In this document: piece by piece, positions 17,467 through 25,970 of the stretch
Position numbering within the stretch: position 1 is the first letter of the stretch
How the letters are laid out: the number at the start of each line of letters is the position of its first letter
NCBI GenBank assembly: GCA_021324575.1
Contig: JAJPIW010000102.1
Location: 1-64,000, forward strand
Reading direction: 5' to 3'
Source: Intrasporangiaceae bacterium
GTDB lineage: Bacteria; Actinomycetota; Actinomycetes; Actinomycetales; Dermatophilaceae
Length of the DNA: 64,000 nucleotides
Translations under genes and position numbers: made by a program
The notes under the pieces: generated by a model
Databases searched by the model: none
Seen by the model: the letters and a program-made list of their open reading frames with translations, nothing else
What the model was told of the DNA's origin: nothing

Positions 17467-17515
17467 CCGAGAAGATTTGTCGGGTGAGGAGGCAACTTCC
17501 CCGAGGACCCGATAA
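17435..17515 (-). repeat. Dispersed 3'-end hairpin repeat, copy 3 (extended)
   Basis: This copy has an inner stem TCACCCGA/TCGGGTGA and outer arms TTATCGGGTTCTTGG and CCGAGGACCCGATAA that can pair (with G-T pairs), making a cruciform of ~80 bp. It starts 9 bp past the stop of the corrinoid activator gene and runs into the N-terminus of the DUF1638 reading frame. Confidence 0.75.
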
Positions 17516-17524
17516 TTGTGGGAG

Positions 17525-19465
17525 TCAGCTGGGGAAGGAGAGGTGGTCGATGAACCGGTCGTTGAAGTCGGAGCGGTCCGAGAGCTCGACATAGCGCACC
17601 TCCTCCAGCAGCGCCTCAGCGCCCGCGCGCTCGCGCGAGGACAACAGCGCCATCTTCGCTCCCTCGCCGGCAACGTTGCCAGCGCTGACGATTCGCAGCA
17701 CCGGCAGCTTCGGGACGAGCCCGATCCGGATGGCCGACGCCGGCGAGAGGTACGACCCGAACGACCCGGCGAGCAGGACCTGCTGGATGTCGGCCTGGTC
17801 GACGCCGATCTCCTCGCAGAGCAGGGCCCAGCCGGTCGCGATCGCGCCCTTGGCGAACTGGAGCTCGCGGACGTCGCGCTGGGAGAGGTAGACCGAGTCT
17901 TCTGCGGGTTCGCCGTCGGTATGCCGGTGGAGGACGAAGACGCGCTCCTTGCCGATGGCTGTGAGCCGGTCAGCCAGGTGCGGAAGTCGTTCTGCGGCAA
18001 CCCCATCGGGGATGAAGCGGCCGCTGGCGTCGAGGAGCCCGACCTTGGCCAGCTCGGCCACGACGTCGACCAGACCCGATCCGCACAGACCCCGTGGCAC
18101 GGTCTCACCGATGACGCCGAGCACGACCGGCGACTCGCCGTCGACCGGCTCGGCCGCGATGCGGACTGTCTCGATCGCGCCGTCCGAGGCACGCATGCCG
18201 CACCGGATGGCTCCGCCCTCGAACGCCGGACCCGCCGGCGCGGCAGTCGCGACGATGGTGTCGCCGTCGGACAGGACGATCTCGCAGTTGGTGCCGACGT
18301 CGATGAACAACCTGGTCCGCTTGTCGCGGTCCATCCCCGCGGCCAGCATGCCGGCGACGATGTCACCGCCGACGTAGGCGCCCAGGGCCGGGAAGATGAC
18401 CGCGCGGGCGCCCGGGTGCAGGTCGAGCCCGACCTCGGTCGCGGGCAGCGTCGGCCACGAGGCGGTGCTCTGGATGAAGGGGGCGACCCCGAGCGGCTCG
18501 GGGTCGACGCCGAGCAGCAGGGCAGTCATCGTCGCGTTGCCCGCGACGGCCACCTCGAGGACCTCGGTCAGCTCGACGCCACCCTCCCGACACACGTCGG
18601 CAGCGAGCTCGGCCAGCGTTGCCTGGGCGAGAGACCGGAGCCGTGGCAGCGCCTCGGGGTCCATCATCGTGGCGCTGATCCGGGTGATGACGTCGGCGCC
18701 GAACGGCTGCTGCTTGTTGAGCATCGACTCGACGGCGAGCGGGGTCCCGGTCCCGAGGTCGAGCAGGGTGGCGACAACGGTCGTGGTGCCCAGGTCGAAG
18801 GCCATGCCGAACCGGCGATCGGTCGTGTCCCCGCCCTCGACGTCGACAAGGGCCTCGTCGACGATGGCTGCGGTCACCTTGAAGTCGTTGTCTCGCAACA
18901 CCTTTGGCAGCTGCCGCAGAACGTGCAGATCGGCCGTCAGCTCGAGGTCGTCGATCGCGTCGAGGACCCGCTGGAGGTCGGTCCGCTGGTCGCGCAGGGT
19001 CGGCTCGTCGAGCTCGAGATAGCGCTTCTGGACCGCCGGCCGGAGGATGACCTGACGCCCGACCCCGACCGTGGCCGCCTTGGGCCGGGTCATGAGCGGC
19101 GGGACGTGGACGTCGAGGTCGGCCGTCGCCCGGACGAGGCAGGCGAGGCGCCAGCCGTCCCTGATCTCCGACGCCGTGAAGGTCCGCTGGTCGTGCGAGG
19201 TCACCGGGGCCGAGCCCGACGTCAGCTGGACCTTGCACTTGCGGCACGTCCCGTGACCCCCGCAGGTCGAGTCGATGGCGATGCCGTTCCACGACGCCGC
19301 GTCGAACACCGACACACCCGGTGGGACCCGCACGTCGCGAGACGCCGGGGCGAACCGCAGCAACACCCGCCCGGTGCCGTCGTGCGCGACCTCGCCGCCG
19401 CCGCGACGCGGCAGCAGGCCCTCGCGCCGCAGGTCCTCGACGTCGATCGGCTCCTGGTCACTCAC
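17525..19465 (-). CDS. Ferredoxin-ASKHA corrinoid activator (RACo/RamA-like)
   Basis: 646 residues. The N-terminal ~100 residues are a plant-type 2Fe-2S ferredoxin domain (CGGHGTCRKCKVQL, then LAC). The rest matches the ASKHA domain of RACo-type proteins, with AFDLGTTTVVA, an FIDVGTNCEIVL phosphate motif, GLCGSGLVD and LAGSFGSYL. Such proteins use ATP to reduce Co(II) corrinoid back to Co(I) so that a methyltransferase cycle can continue. The GTG start overlaps the stop of the upstream methyltransferase by 4 bp, fixing the operon order. The next gene, DUF1638, is 58 bp away. Confidence 0.93.
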   Translation of the reverse strand: MSDQEPIDVEDLRREGLLPRRGGGEVAHDGTGRVLLRFAPASRDVRVPPGVSVFDAASWNGIAIDSTCGGHGTCRKCKVQLTSGSAPVTSHDQRTFTASEIRDGWRLACLVRATADLDVHVPPLMTRPKAATVGVGRQVILRPAVQKRYLELDEPTLRDQRTDLQRVLDAIDDLELTADLHVLRQLPKVLRDNDFKVTAAIVDEALVDVEGGDTTDRRFGMAFDLGTTTVVATLLDLGTGTPLAVESMLNKQQPFGADVITRISATMMDPEALPRLRSLAQATLAELAADVCREGGVELTEVLEVAVAGNATMTALLLGVDPEPLGVAPFIQSTASWPTLPATEVGLDLHPGARAVIFPALGAYVGGDIVAGMLAAGMDRDKRTRLFIDVGTNCEIVLSDGDTIVATAAPAGPAFEGGAIRCGMRASDGAIETVRIAAEPVDGESPVVLGVIGETVPRGLCGSGLVDVVAELAKVGLLDASGRFIPDGVAAERLPHLADRLTAIGKERVFVLHRHTDGEPAEDSVYLSQRDVRELQFAKGAIATGWALLCEEIGVDQADIQQVLLAGSFGSYLSPASAIRIGLVPKLPVLRIVSAGNVAGEGAKMALLSSRERAGAEALLEEVRYVELSDRSDFNDRFIDHLSFPS

Positions 19466-20384
19466 GTCGCGAGAGCCGCCTGCGCCGCCTCGGCCGCCTG
19501 CGCCAGCGCTGCCTCGGCCGCCTGCCTGCGCCGGAACGCCGAGATCCACGCGCCACCCCACTCGTCGTGCCCGAGGAGCAGGTCGGCGGCCCGCACCGCC
19601 TCGACGACCTGTGGCGTCCGGGCGTCCATGATCGCGCTCGTCATGCCCACACCCATCGCGAGCGGGAGCCAGGCGGCGTTGATCGCGTGCCGACCCGGCA
19701 TACCGAACGACACGTTGGAGGCGCCGCAGGTCATGTTCAGGCCCCAGCGCTCGTGGATCGCCCGGATCGTCTCCAGCGCGGCCACCCCCACCGTGGGGTC
19801 CGCGCCGATCGGCATCGCGAGCGGGTCGATGACGATGTCCTCGATGGCGATGCCGTACTCCTCCGTCGCCACCCGGACGATCTTCTCGGTCAGCTCGATC
19901 CGCTTGCCGGACTCCATCGGGATCTCGTCGTGGTCGTTGGGCAGCGCGATGATCGCCGCGTCGTACTTCTTGACCAGCGGCAGTACAGCGGCGAGACGGT
20001 CATCCTCTGCCGTACAGGAGTTGACCAGCGCACGACCCTTGTATGCCGCGAGCCCGGCCTCGAGCGCCTCGACCACCGAGGAGTCGATGCAGACCGGCAG
20101 GTCGGTGAGCGACTGGACGATGCCGATCGCCCGGACGAGCAGCTCGGGCTCGTCGGTGAGCGGGACGCCCATGTTGACGTCGAGGACGTCGGCGCCGCCG
20201 GCGACCTGGGCCAGGACGTCCTTCTCGATCGCGGAGTAGTCGCCCGCACGCAGCTGGGCCTGGAAGACCTTGCGGCCGGTCGGGTTGATCCGCTCACCGA
20301 TGATGCAGAACGGGCGGTTGCTTGCGAGGACGACTTCCTTTGTCGCAGAACGCAACCGGGTCTCGCGGACGGGTGCAGCCCCCA

Positions 20385-20385
<1 letters not shown>
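19462..20385 (-). CDS. MtgA-like methylcobalamin:tetrahydrofolate methyltransferase
   Basis: 307 residues of the dihydropteroate-synthase-like TIM barrel used by MetH pterin domains, AcsE and MtgA: IIGERINPTGRKVF, DVLDVNMG, CIDSS, and the NMTCGASNVSFGMPGR folate-loop region. It should move the methyl group from the corrinoid protein to THF. It overlaps the corrinoid gene and the activator gene by 4 bp on each side (ATGA/GTGA), so the three are translationally coupled. The C-terminal tail is Ala/Glu-rich helix. Confidence 0.92.
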
Positions 20386-21046
<661 letters not shown>

Positions 21047-21050
<4 letters not shown>

Positions 21051-21802
21051 GCGGCGCCATCCTTTCGGTGTCGGCTGATCTGGTCGGACAGAGTGCGGGC
21101 GGCCCGCAGGACGGTAGGCCCCAGAGTGGACAGCTGGTCGGCAAGCCGGGCCGACGGGCCCGAGACCCCAAGCGCTGCAATGCATTTGCCGTCGACGATG
21201 ACGGGGGCGGCGACCCCGGTGAGGCCCACCTCGAGCTCGTCGACGGTCGTGGCATAACCACGAGCGCGTATGCCGGGCAGCTGGGCCCGCAGGGCGGCGG
21301 TCGTCGCGACGGCGGCCTTGGTCGGCCGCGCCAGGCGGCCCACCGGCGGGTCGAGGACGCGCTCGGCATACAGGACCTTGCCCAGGGCGGACAGGTGCGG
21401 CGGGACCTGGACACCGATCCAGTCGCGGCTCGCGAGCATGAAGGTGCCCGCGACCTGGGCGATGTGGACGACCTCGCCGCCGCGGGCGACACCGACGTTG
21501 ACCGTCTCGCCGGTCAGCACGCGCAGGTGTTCTATGACCGGCTGGGCGAGCTGAGCCAGCTCCTCGTCCCGCCCCTGATGCGCGGCGAAGTGGGAGAAGA
21601 GCGACCCGGCGACCCATGCACCGCTGTCGTCGCGACCCAGTAGGGCAGACCGCTCCAGGGCGGCTAGCAGCCGGGAGGTCGTGCTGCGCGGCATCCCGGT
21701 CTCGAGGCACAGGTCGGAGAACGAGGCGGGTCGATCGGCCCGGACGACGAGCGCGACGAGGTGCGCGGCGCGGTCGACGGCCTGAGTGCCAGTGCTCGCC
21801 AT
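21047..21802 (-). CDS. IclR-family regulator of the corrinoid operon
   Basis: 251 residues: winged helix-turn-helix (ASFSDLCLETGMPRSTTSRLLAAL) and an IclR effector domain with LSALGKVLYAERV, RARGYATTVDELEVGLTGVAAPV. The ATG (MASTGTQ) with AAAGGA upstream is used instead of the longer track start. It is the first gene of the minus-strand operon and is divergent from the MttB-family gene, with a TGGAAC-GTTCCA palindrome between. A betaine-type ligand is plausible but unproven. Confidence 0.92.
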
Positions 21803-21829
21803 CGCCGTCCTTTCCTGGTGCCCACGATA

Positions 21830-21845
21830 TGGAACCAATGTTCCA
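21830..21845. promoter_or_regulatory. Candidate IclR operator between divergent operons
   Basis: TGGAACCAATGTTCCA is a perfect 6-4-6 inverted repeat in the 92-bp gap between the IclR gene and the MttB-family gene. Its size and position fit an IclR-type site controlling both directions. Confidence 0.65.
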
Positions 21846-21894
21846 CATGATGAGGCTAGGATCTGAGGCACCTCACGTCAAGAAGGAGATGCAA

Positions 21895-23334
21895 ATGTTT
21901 CGCAATGCGATGCCACGCTACGAGATCCTGTCGGCCGATGCCCTGGCCAAGCTGGACGCAGGGTGGCGCCGGCTGGTCAGCGAGATCGGCGTCGAGTTCA
22001 TGAGCGACCGGGCTCTGGACCTCTTCCGCGCGGCCGGTCAGCGCGTGGAGGACAAGACGGTCTTCCTGGACCCCGAGTTCGTCCTGGCCCAGGCGGCCAA
22101 GGCGCCCAGGGAGTTCGACGTGCAGGCCCGCAACCCCGAGAAGTCGGTCCACATCGGCGGCGACGCCATGGCTTTCGGCGCGGTCTACGGGCCCCCGTTC
22201 GTCCGCCAGGGCGACGTGCGCCGCGACGGCACGATGGAGGACTTCCGCAACTTCTCCCGGCTGGCCCAGAGCTTCGACGTCCTGGACTCCGCGGGCGGCG
22301 TCGTCAACGAGCCCAACGACGCTCCCCTCGACAGCCGGCACCTCGACATGACGTTTGCGCTGCAGACGCTCACTGACAAGATCTACATGGGCAACGTCGT
22401 GTCCGGCGTCAACGCCGCCGACACCATCGCCATGGGGTCCATCCTGTTCGGCGGCCGCGACAAGATCGAGCAGACGCCGTGCTCCATCTCGCTCATCAAC
22501 TGCAACAGCCCGCTGCGCTGGGACGACCGGATGCTCGACGCCATGTTCGAGTACTGCGAGGCGGCCCAGCCGGTCGTTCTCACCCCGTTCATCCTGATGG
22601 GCGCGATGTCGCCGGTGACCATCCCTGCTGCGCTCGTCCAGCAGATGGCCGAGGCGCTGTCCGGCATCGCCCTGGCCCAGTTGATCCGGCCCGGCTGCCC
22701 CGTCATCTTCGGCTCGTTCCTGTCCAACATCGACATGCAGAGCGGCTCCCCGACCTTCGGCACACCCGAGTCGGCCATCGGGCTGCTCTGCACGGGGCAG
22801 ATCGCGCGCCACTTCGGTCTGCCGTTCCGCTCCGGTGGCGGCCTCACGTCCTCCCAGCTGCCCGACGCCCAGGCCGGCTACGAGGCGCTCATGACCCTCA
22901 TGCCGACCTTCCTCGCTGGCGCCAACTGGGTCATGCACACGGCCGGCTGGCTCGACGGCGGCCTCGTCGCCTCCTTCGAGAAGTTCGTCATCGACTGCCA
23001 GATCACCGAGATGCTCAAGCACATGTTCAAGCCGCTGGAGATCGACGAGGGCTCGATCGCCTTCGACGCACACCAAGAGGTCGGCCACGGCGGTCACTTC
23101 CTCGGCGCGATGCACACGATGGAGCGCTTCCGCACCTGCTTCTACCGTCCGTTCCTCAACTCCTCGGACAACTTCGAGAAGTGGATGCGCAACGGCGCCC
23201 TGGACACCGCTGCCCGCGCGGGGAACATCTACAAGTCCCGCCTGGAGGCCTACGTTCAGCCGCCGCTCGACGACGCGATCCGCGCCGAGCTGGAGGAGTA
23301 CGTCATCCGTCGGCGGGCCGAGCTCGGGGACTGA
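21895..23334 (+). CDS. MttB/MtgB-family methyltransferase (probable glycine betaine:corrinoid)
   Basis: 479 residues of the trimethylamine methyltransferase superfamily, seen in GAVYGPPFVRQGDVRRDGT, the long barrel, and the EVGHGGHFLGAMHTMERFR C-terminal motif. There is no in-frame stop, so it lacks the pyrrolysine codon of true MttB and belongs with non-Pyl relatives, some of which demethylate glycine betaine (MtgB) or proline betaine. With the divergent corrinoid, MtgA-like and activator genes and the downstream dimethylglycine dehydrogenase, betaine is the best guess. Start ATG 21895 lies 6 bp after AAGGAG; the ATG at 21889 is too close to it. Confidence 0.92.
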   Translation: MFRNAMPRYEILSADALAKLDAGWRRLVSEIGVEFMSDRALDLFRAAGQRVEDKTVFLDPEFVLAQAAKAPREFDVQARNPEKSVHIGGDAMAFGAVYGPPFVRQGDVRRDGTMEDFRNFSRLAQSFDVLDSAGGVVNEPNDAPLDSRHLDMTFALQTLTDKIYMGNVVSGVNAADTIAMGSILFGGRDKIEQTPCSISLINCNSPLRWDDRMLDAMFEYCEAAQPVVLTPFILMGAMSPVTIPAALVQQMAEALSGIALAQLIRPGCPVIFGSFLSNIDMQSGSPTFGTPESAIGLLCTGQIARHFGLPFRSGGGLTSSQLPDAQAGYEALMTLMPTFLAGANWVMHTAGWLDGGLVASFEKFVIDCQITEMLKHMFKPLEIDEGSIAFDAHQEVGHGGHFLGAMHTMERFRTCFYRPFLNSSDNFEKWMRNGALDTAARAGNIYKSRLEAYVQPPLDDAIRAELEEYVIRRRAELGD

Positions 23335-23343
23335 CGTCCCGAT

Positions 23344-23384
23344 CTCGTATGCCGGGTGAGCACCCGGCATACGAGAGATCTTTT
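23344..23384 (+). terminator. Rho-independent terminator built from the CGTATGCC word
   Basis: A perfect 14-bp stem CTCGTATGCCGGGT / ACCCGGCATACGAG with a GAGC loop, followed by AGATCTTTT, sits 10 bp past the MttB-family stop. It contains the repeated window word in both orientations. Confidence 0.88.
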
Positions 23385-23426
23385 CAACCGCATGTATCAG
23401 GGGCCCTATCCGGGCCTCTACTGGTC

Positions 23427-23633
23427 ATGCACCTGATGAGCGACCCCGTTGCCGTTGCCCCGCACCTGACACCTGAGCAGATCGTCGAGCGCGAGCACCT
23501 GTACGGGGTCCGTTCTGTGCGCCGGGCCTCGGTGCGAGCCACTCGGGCGCGACTCGCCGCAGATCTCGTCCGACTCGGACGCTGGGAGCGGGGCGGCGAG
23601 CTGTGGACGAGCTCTAGCGAGCAGCTGGCCTGA
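23427..23633 (+). CDS. Small hypothetical protein
   Basis: 68 residues (MHLMSDPVAV...). Codon use shows the strong third-position G/C bias of its neighbours, which supports translation. It is charged and helical, with PEQIVEREHLYGVRS and an Arg-rich middle; no family recognised. There is no strong RBS, and MSDPVAV three codons later is an alternative start. The gap from its stop to 23758 holds GC-rich inverted repeats (GCGGGCGCCCGC) that may terminate PurU. Confidence 0.5.
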   Translation: MHLMSDPVAVAPHLTPEQIVEREHLYGVRSVRRASVRATRARLAADLVRLGRWERGGELWTSSSEQLA

Positions 23634-23758
23634 CCAGACCTCGACCAGGCGTCAGGAATGCCGACGGGTCGAGCGGATGGGGGTACCCGCGGGCGCCCGC
23701 GCGACGGAGGGGTCGTGCGGGCACCCGCGCCATGGCAGGTGGTCGCAGCCCGGTCGGG

Positions 23759-24622
23759 TCAGGAGAAGACGACGGTCCGGTCCACGTTGAGCAGGACGCG
23801 GCTCTCGCTGTGCCAGCGGACCGCCCGGGTGAGCACGCGCGACTCGCACTCCTCCCCCGCGCGGACGAGGTCGTCGGCGGTCAGCCGGTGGTCGACGCGC
23901 ACGACGTCCTGCTCGATGATCGGGCCCTCGTCCAGGTCAGCGGTCACGTAGTGCGCCGTGGCGCCCACGAGCTTGACCCCGCGGGCGAAGGCCTGGTGGT
24001 AGGGCTTGGCGCCCTTGAAGCTCGGCAGGAACGAGTGGTGGATGTTGATGATCTTCCCCGACATCTCGCGGGTCAGGTCGTCGGAGAGCACCTGCATGTA
24101 GCGGGCCAGGACGACCAGGTCGATGCCGAGATCGCTGACGAGAGAACGCAGCTCGGCCTCGGCCCACGGCTTGGTCTCGGCGGTGATCGGGATGTGGTGG
24201 TACGGAATCCCGTATGCCGCCGCGAGATCGGCCAGGTCGGGATGGTTGCTCACGATGGCCGGGATCTCGATGTTGAGCGAGCCGGTCCGCCAGCGGTAGA
24301 GCAGGTCGTTGAGGCAGTGCCCGAACTTGCTCACCATGATGAGGGTCCGGTACCGCGCGTGGGCGTCCCACATCTCCCAGGTGATGCCGAACTCCGTTGC
24401 GGCCGAACCGAACTGGGCTCGAAGGTCGTCCAGACCCAGCCCCCCAGCGGGCACCGAGAAGACGATCCGCATAAAGAACCGGCCACCCCGTGGGTCGTCG
24501 AACTGCTGGCTCTCCTCGATGTTGGCGCCCTGCTCGAAGAGCAGCTGGCTGACCCTTGCGACGATACCGGGGCGGTCCGGGCAGGACAGGGTGAGGACGA
24601 GGTCGGTGCCCTCGGCGGTCAT
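23759..24622 (-). CDS. purU: Formyltetrahydrofolate deformylase
   Basis: 287 residues. N-terminal ACT domain (LTLSCPDRPGIVARVSQLLFEQGANI), then the formyltransferase-like domain with GNP-type SNH in VSNHPDLADLA, the catalytic HHSFLPSFKGAKPY and the Asp in ATAHYVTADLDEGPII. It hydrolyses 10-formyl-THF to formate and THF. In catabolism of methylated amines PurU recycles THF loaded with C1 units, which fits this neighbourhood. The ATG (MTAEGT) was chosen; the track's longer start adds non-conserved residues. Confidence 0.95.
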   Translation of the reverse strand: MTAEGTDLVLTLSCPDRPGIVARVSQLLFEQGANIEESQQFDDPRGGRFFMRIVFSVPAGGLGLDDLRAQFGSAATEFGITWEMWDAHARYRTLIMVSKFGHCLNDLLYRWRTGSLNIEIPAIVSNHPDLADLAAAYGIPYHHIPITAETKPWAEAELRSLVSDLGIDLVVLARYMQVLSDDLTREMSGKIINIHHSFLPSFKGAKPYHQAFARGVKLVGATAHYVTADLDEGPIIEQDVVRVDHRLTADDLVRAGEECESRVLTRAVRWHSESRVLLNVDRTVVFS

Positions 24623-24777
24623 CGTGGAGTCCCTTCGTCGTACTGTCGGACCGTATCCCGTGGAACCCAAAGGTCCTCCGGCCGGTGCTCCTGACGCAAC
24701 TCGGCGCGGCATAGGCAACAAACGGGATCCTAGACCCCACCCTGTCCGGGAGGGAAGCGTTCGACTAGTGTCGCGTC

Positions 24778-25560
24778 ATGCGCAACAGCGAGGCTGCCGA
24801 GCGCGCCACGGTGCAGTCCGTCGACCGGGCGGTGAGCGTGCTGGAGCTGCTCGCCCAGCACGGGACCGCCGGGGTCACGGTGCTTGCGGCAGAGCTGGGG
24901 GTCCACAAGAGCACGGCGTCCAGGCTGCTCGGAGCGCTGGAGGCGCGCGGTCTGGTCGAGCAGGTCGAGGAGCGTGGGCAGTACCGGCTCGGCGTCGGGA
25001 TCCTGCGCCTCGCCGGTGCCAGCAACGCCCGTCTCGACCTCGTCGAGCAGGCCAGACCGATCTGTCGAGCCCTGGCCATTGCCACCAACGACACGGTCAA
25101 CCTGACGGTCCTGGACGCCGGAACGGCTTACTACATCGACCAGGTCACCGGGTCGCCGGCGAACTCGTCGTGGAACTGGGTCGGCCAGCACATCCCTCTG
25201 CACGCGACGAGCAACGGCAAGATGCTCGTCTGCGAGCTGCCGGAGCCGACGCTCACCGAGACCCTCGGTGAGCTTCGTCCCTACACCGCAGCGACGATCA
25301 CCGACCGGGCCGTGCTGGATGTCCAGCTCGCTGCGGCCCGGGAACACGGGTATGCCGTGGCGTCGGACGAGCTCGACCTGGGCTTGACGGCGATCGCGTC
25401 GGCCATTCGCAACGCTCATGGCGAGATCGTCGCGTCGGTCAGTGTGTCGGGGCCGACCTTCCGCCTGGGCTCGGGCGTGCTGAGCAGACTCGCCCCCCAG
25501 GTCATGGAAGCGGGGCGGGCGATCTCGGCACGCCTCGGCTGGCTGCCCCCGGGCGGCTGA
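24778..25560 (+). CDS. IclR-family regulator, candidate for the choline/betaine regulon
   Basis: 260 residues: winged HTH (VTVLAAELGVHKSTASRLLGALEA) and an IclR ligand domain (PLHATSNGKMLVCELPE, HGYAVASDELDLGLTAIASAI). It lies just before the permease, BetB/BetA and transporter genes, whose promoters share a TTGCG-based motif, so it is the best local candidate for their regulator. Its own promoter region lacks that motif. It is divergent from purU. Confidence 0.92.
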   Translation: MRNSEAAERATVQSVDRAVSVLELLAQHGTAGVTVLAAELGVHKSTASRLLGALEARGLVEQVEERGQYRLGVGILRLAGASNARLDLVEQARPICRALAIATNDTVNLTVLDAGTAYYIDQVTGSPANSSWNWVGQHIPLHATSNGKMLVCELPEPTLTETLGELRPYTAATITDRAVLDVQLAAAREHGYAVASDELDLGLTAIASAIRNAHGEIVASVSVSGPTFRLGSGVLSRLAPQVMEAGRAISARLGWLPPGG

Positions 25561-25970
25561 TCCCGCGCTGCCCGCGGTCACGGCTCTGCGGTCGACCGAG
25601 CAGTAGACCCACCGTGCGGTTGCCCGGCGGATCGACAGTTCGAGATATATCCGACGGTCATTTCGGCCCTTCTGCAAGATCCGTCGGGTGGCCCCACCCT
25701 GCCCGGGCAGACCCGATCGACGGGTGACCGGACGCGACGCTGACCTGCGGCTTTGCCGGAACGCAGGTGCGTATTACGGGACACGGTTCGCATGACGCAA
25801 CACGCGGGCTTGCCCAGGACAGGGGGTCATCGCGATTGTTGGACGTCCTAGTAGCCCTTGCGCAGCTGCTCGTGTGGTCGCTAGCGTTCCCCGCCACTTG
25901 GAGGCATGGGCCCCTCCGGGTGGCGGCGGCGGATTGCCGGCGCGGGATGCCGAAGCCTCAGGAGGTAGCC
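25561..25970. other. 410-bp intergenic region before the permease
   Basis: No gene is supported. It holds an inverted repeat CCGACGG (25651-25657) / CCGTCGG (25681-25687) that could terminate the IclR gene, the operator-like site at 25767-25801, and a long leader ending in a strong AGGAGG before the GTG at 25971. Confidence 0.7.
25767..25801. promoter_or_regulatory. Shared operator-like motif, site A (permease)
   Basis: The right half TTCGCATGACGCAAC and left half GTGCGTA match site B (36541-36576) over about 35 bp, with GACACG between. The sequence is imperfectly palindromic (TTCG-catga-CGCAA). It lies about 170 bp before the permease start. Confidence 0.7.

Noticed and set aside
17516-20239. 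907-aa plus-strand ORF
   Set aside because: It is antisense to the activator and MtgA-like genes, has Arg/Asp/Gly-rich low complexity typical of GC-rich shadows, and no family motifs.
21051-21894. Cobalamin riboswitch ahead of the corrinoid genes
   Set aside because: The gap between the divergent genes is only about 90 bp with no B12-box-like sequence; an IclR palindrome fills it.
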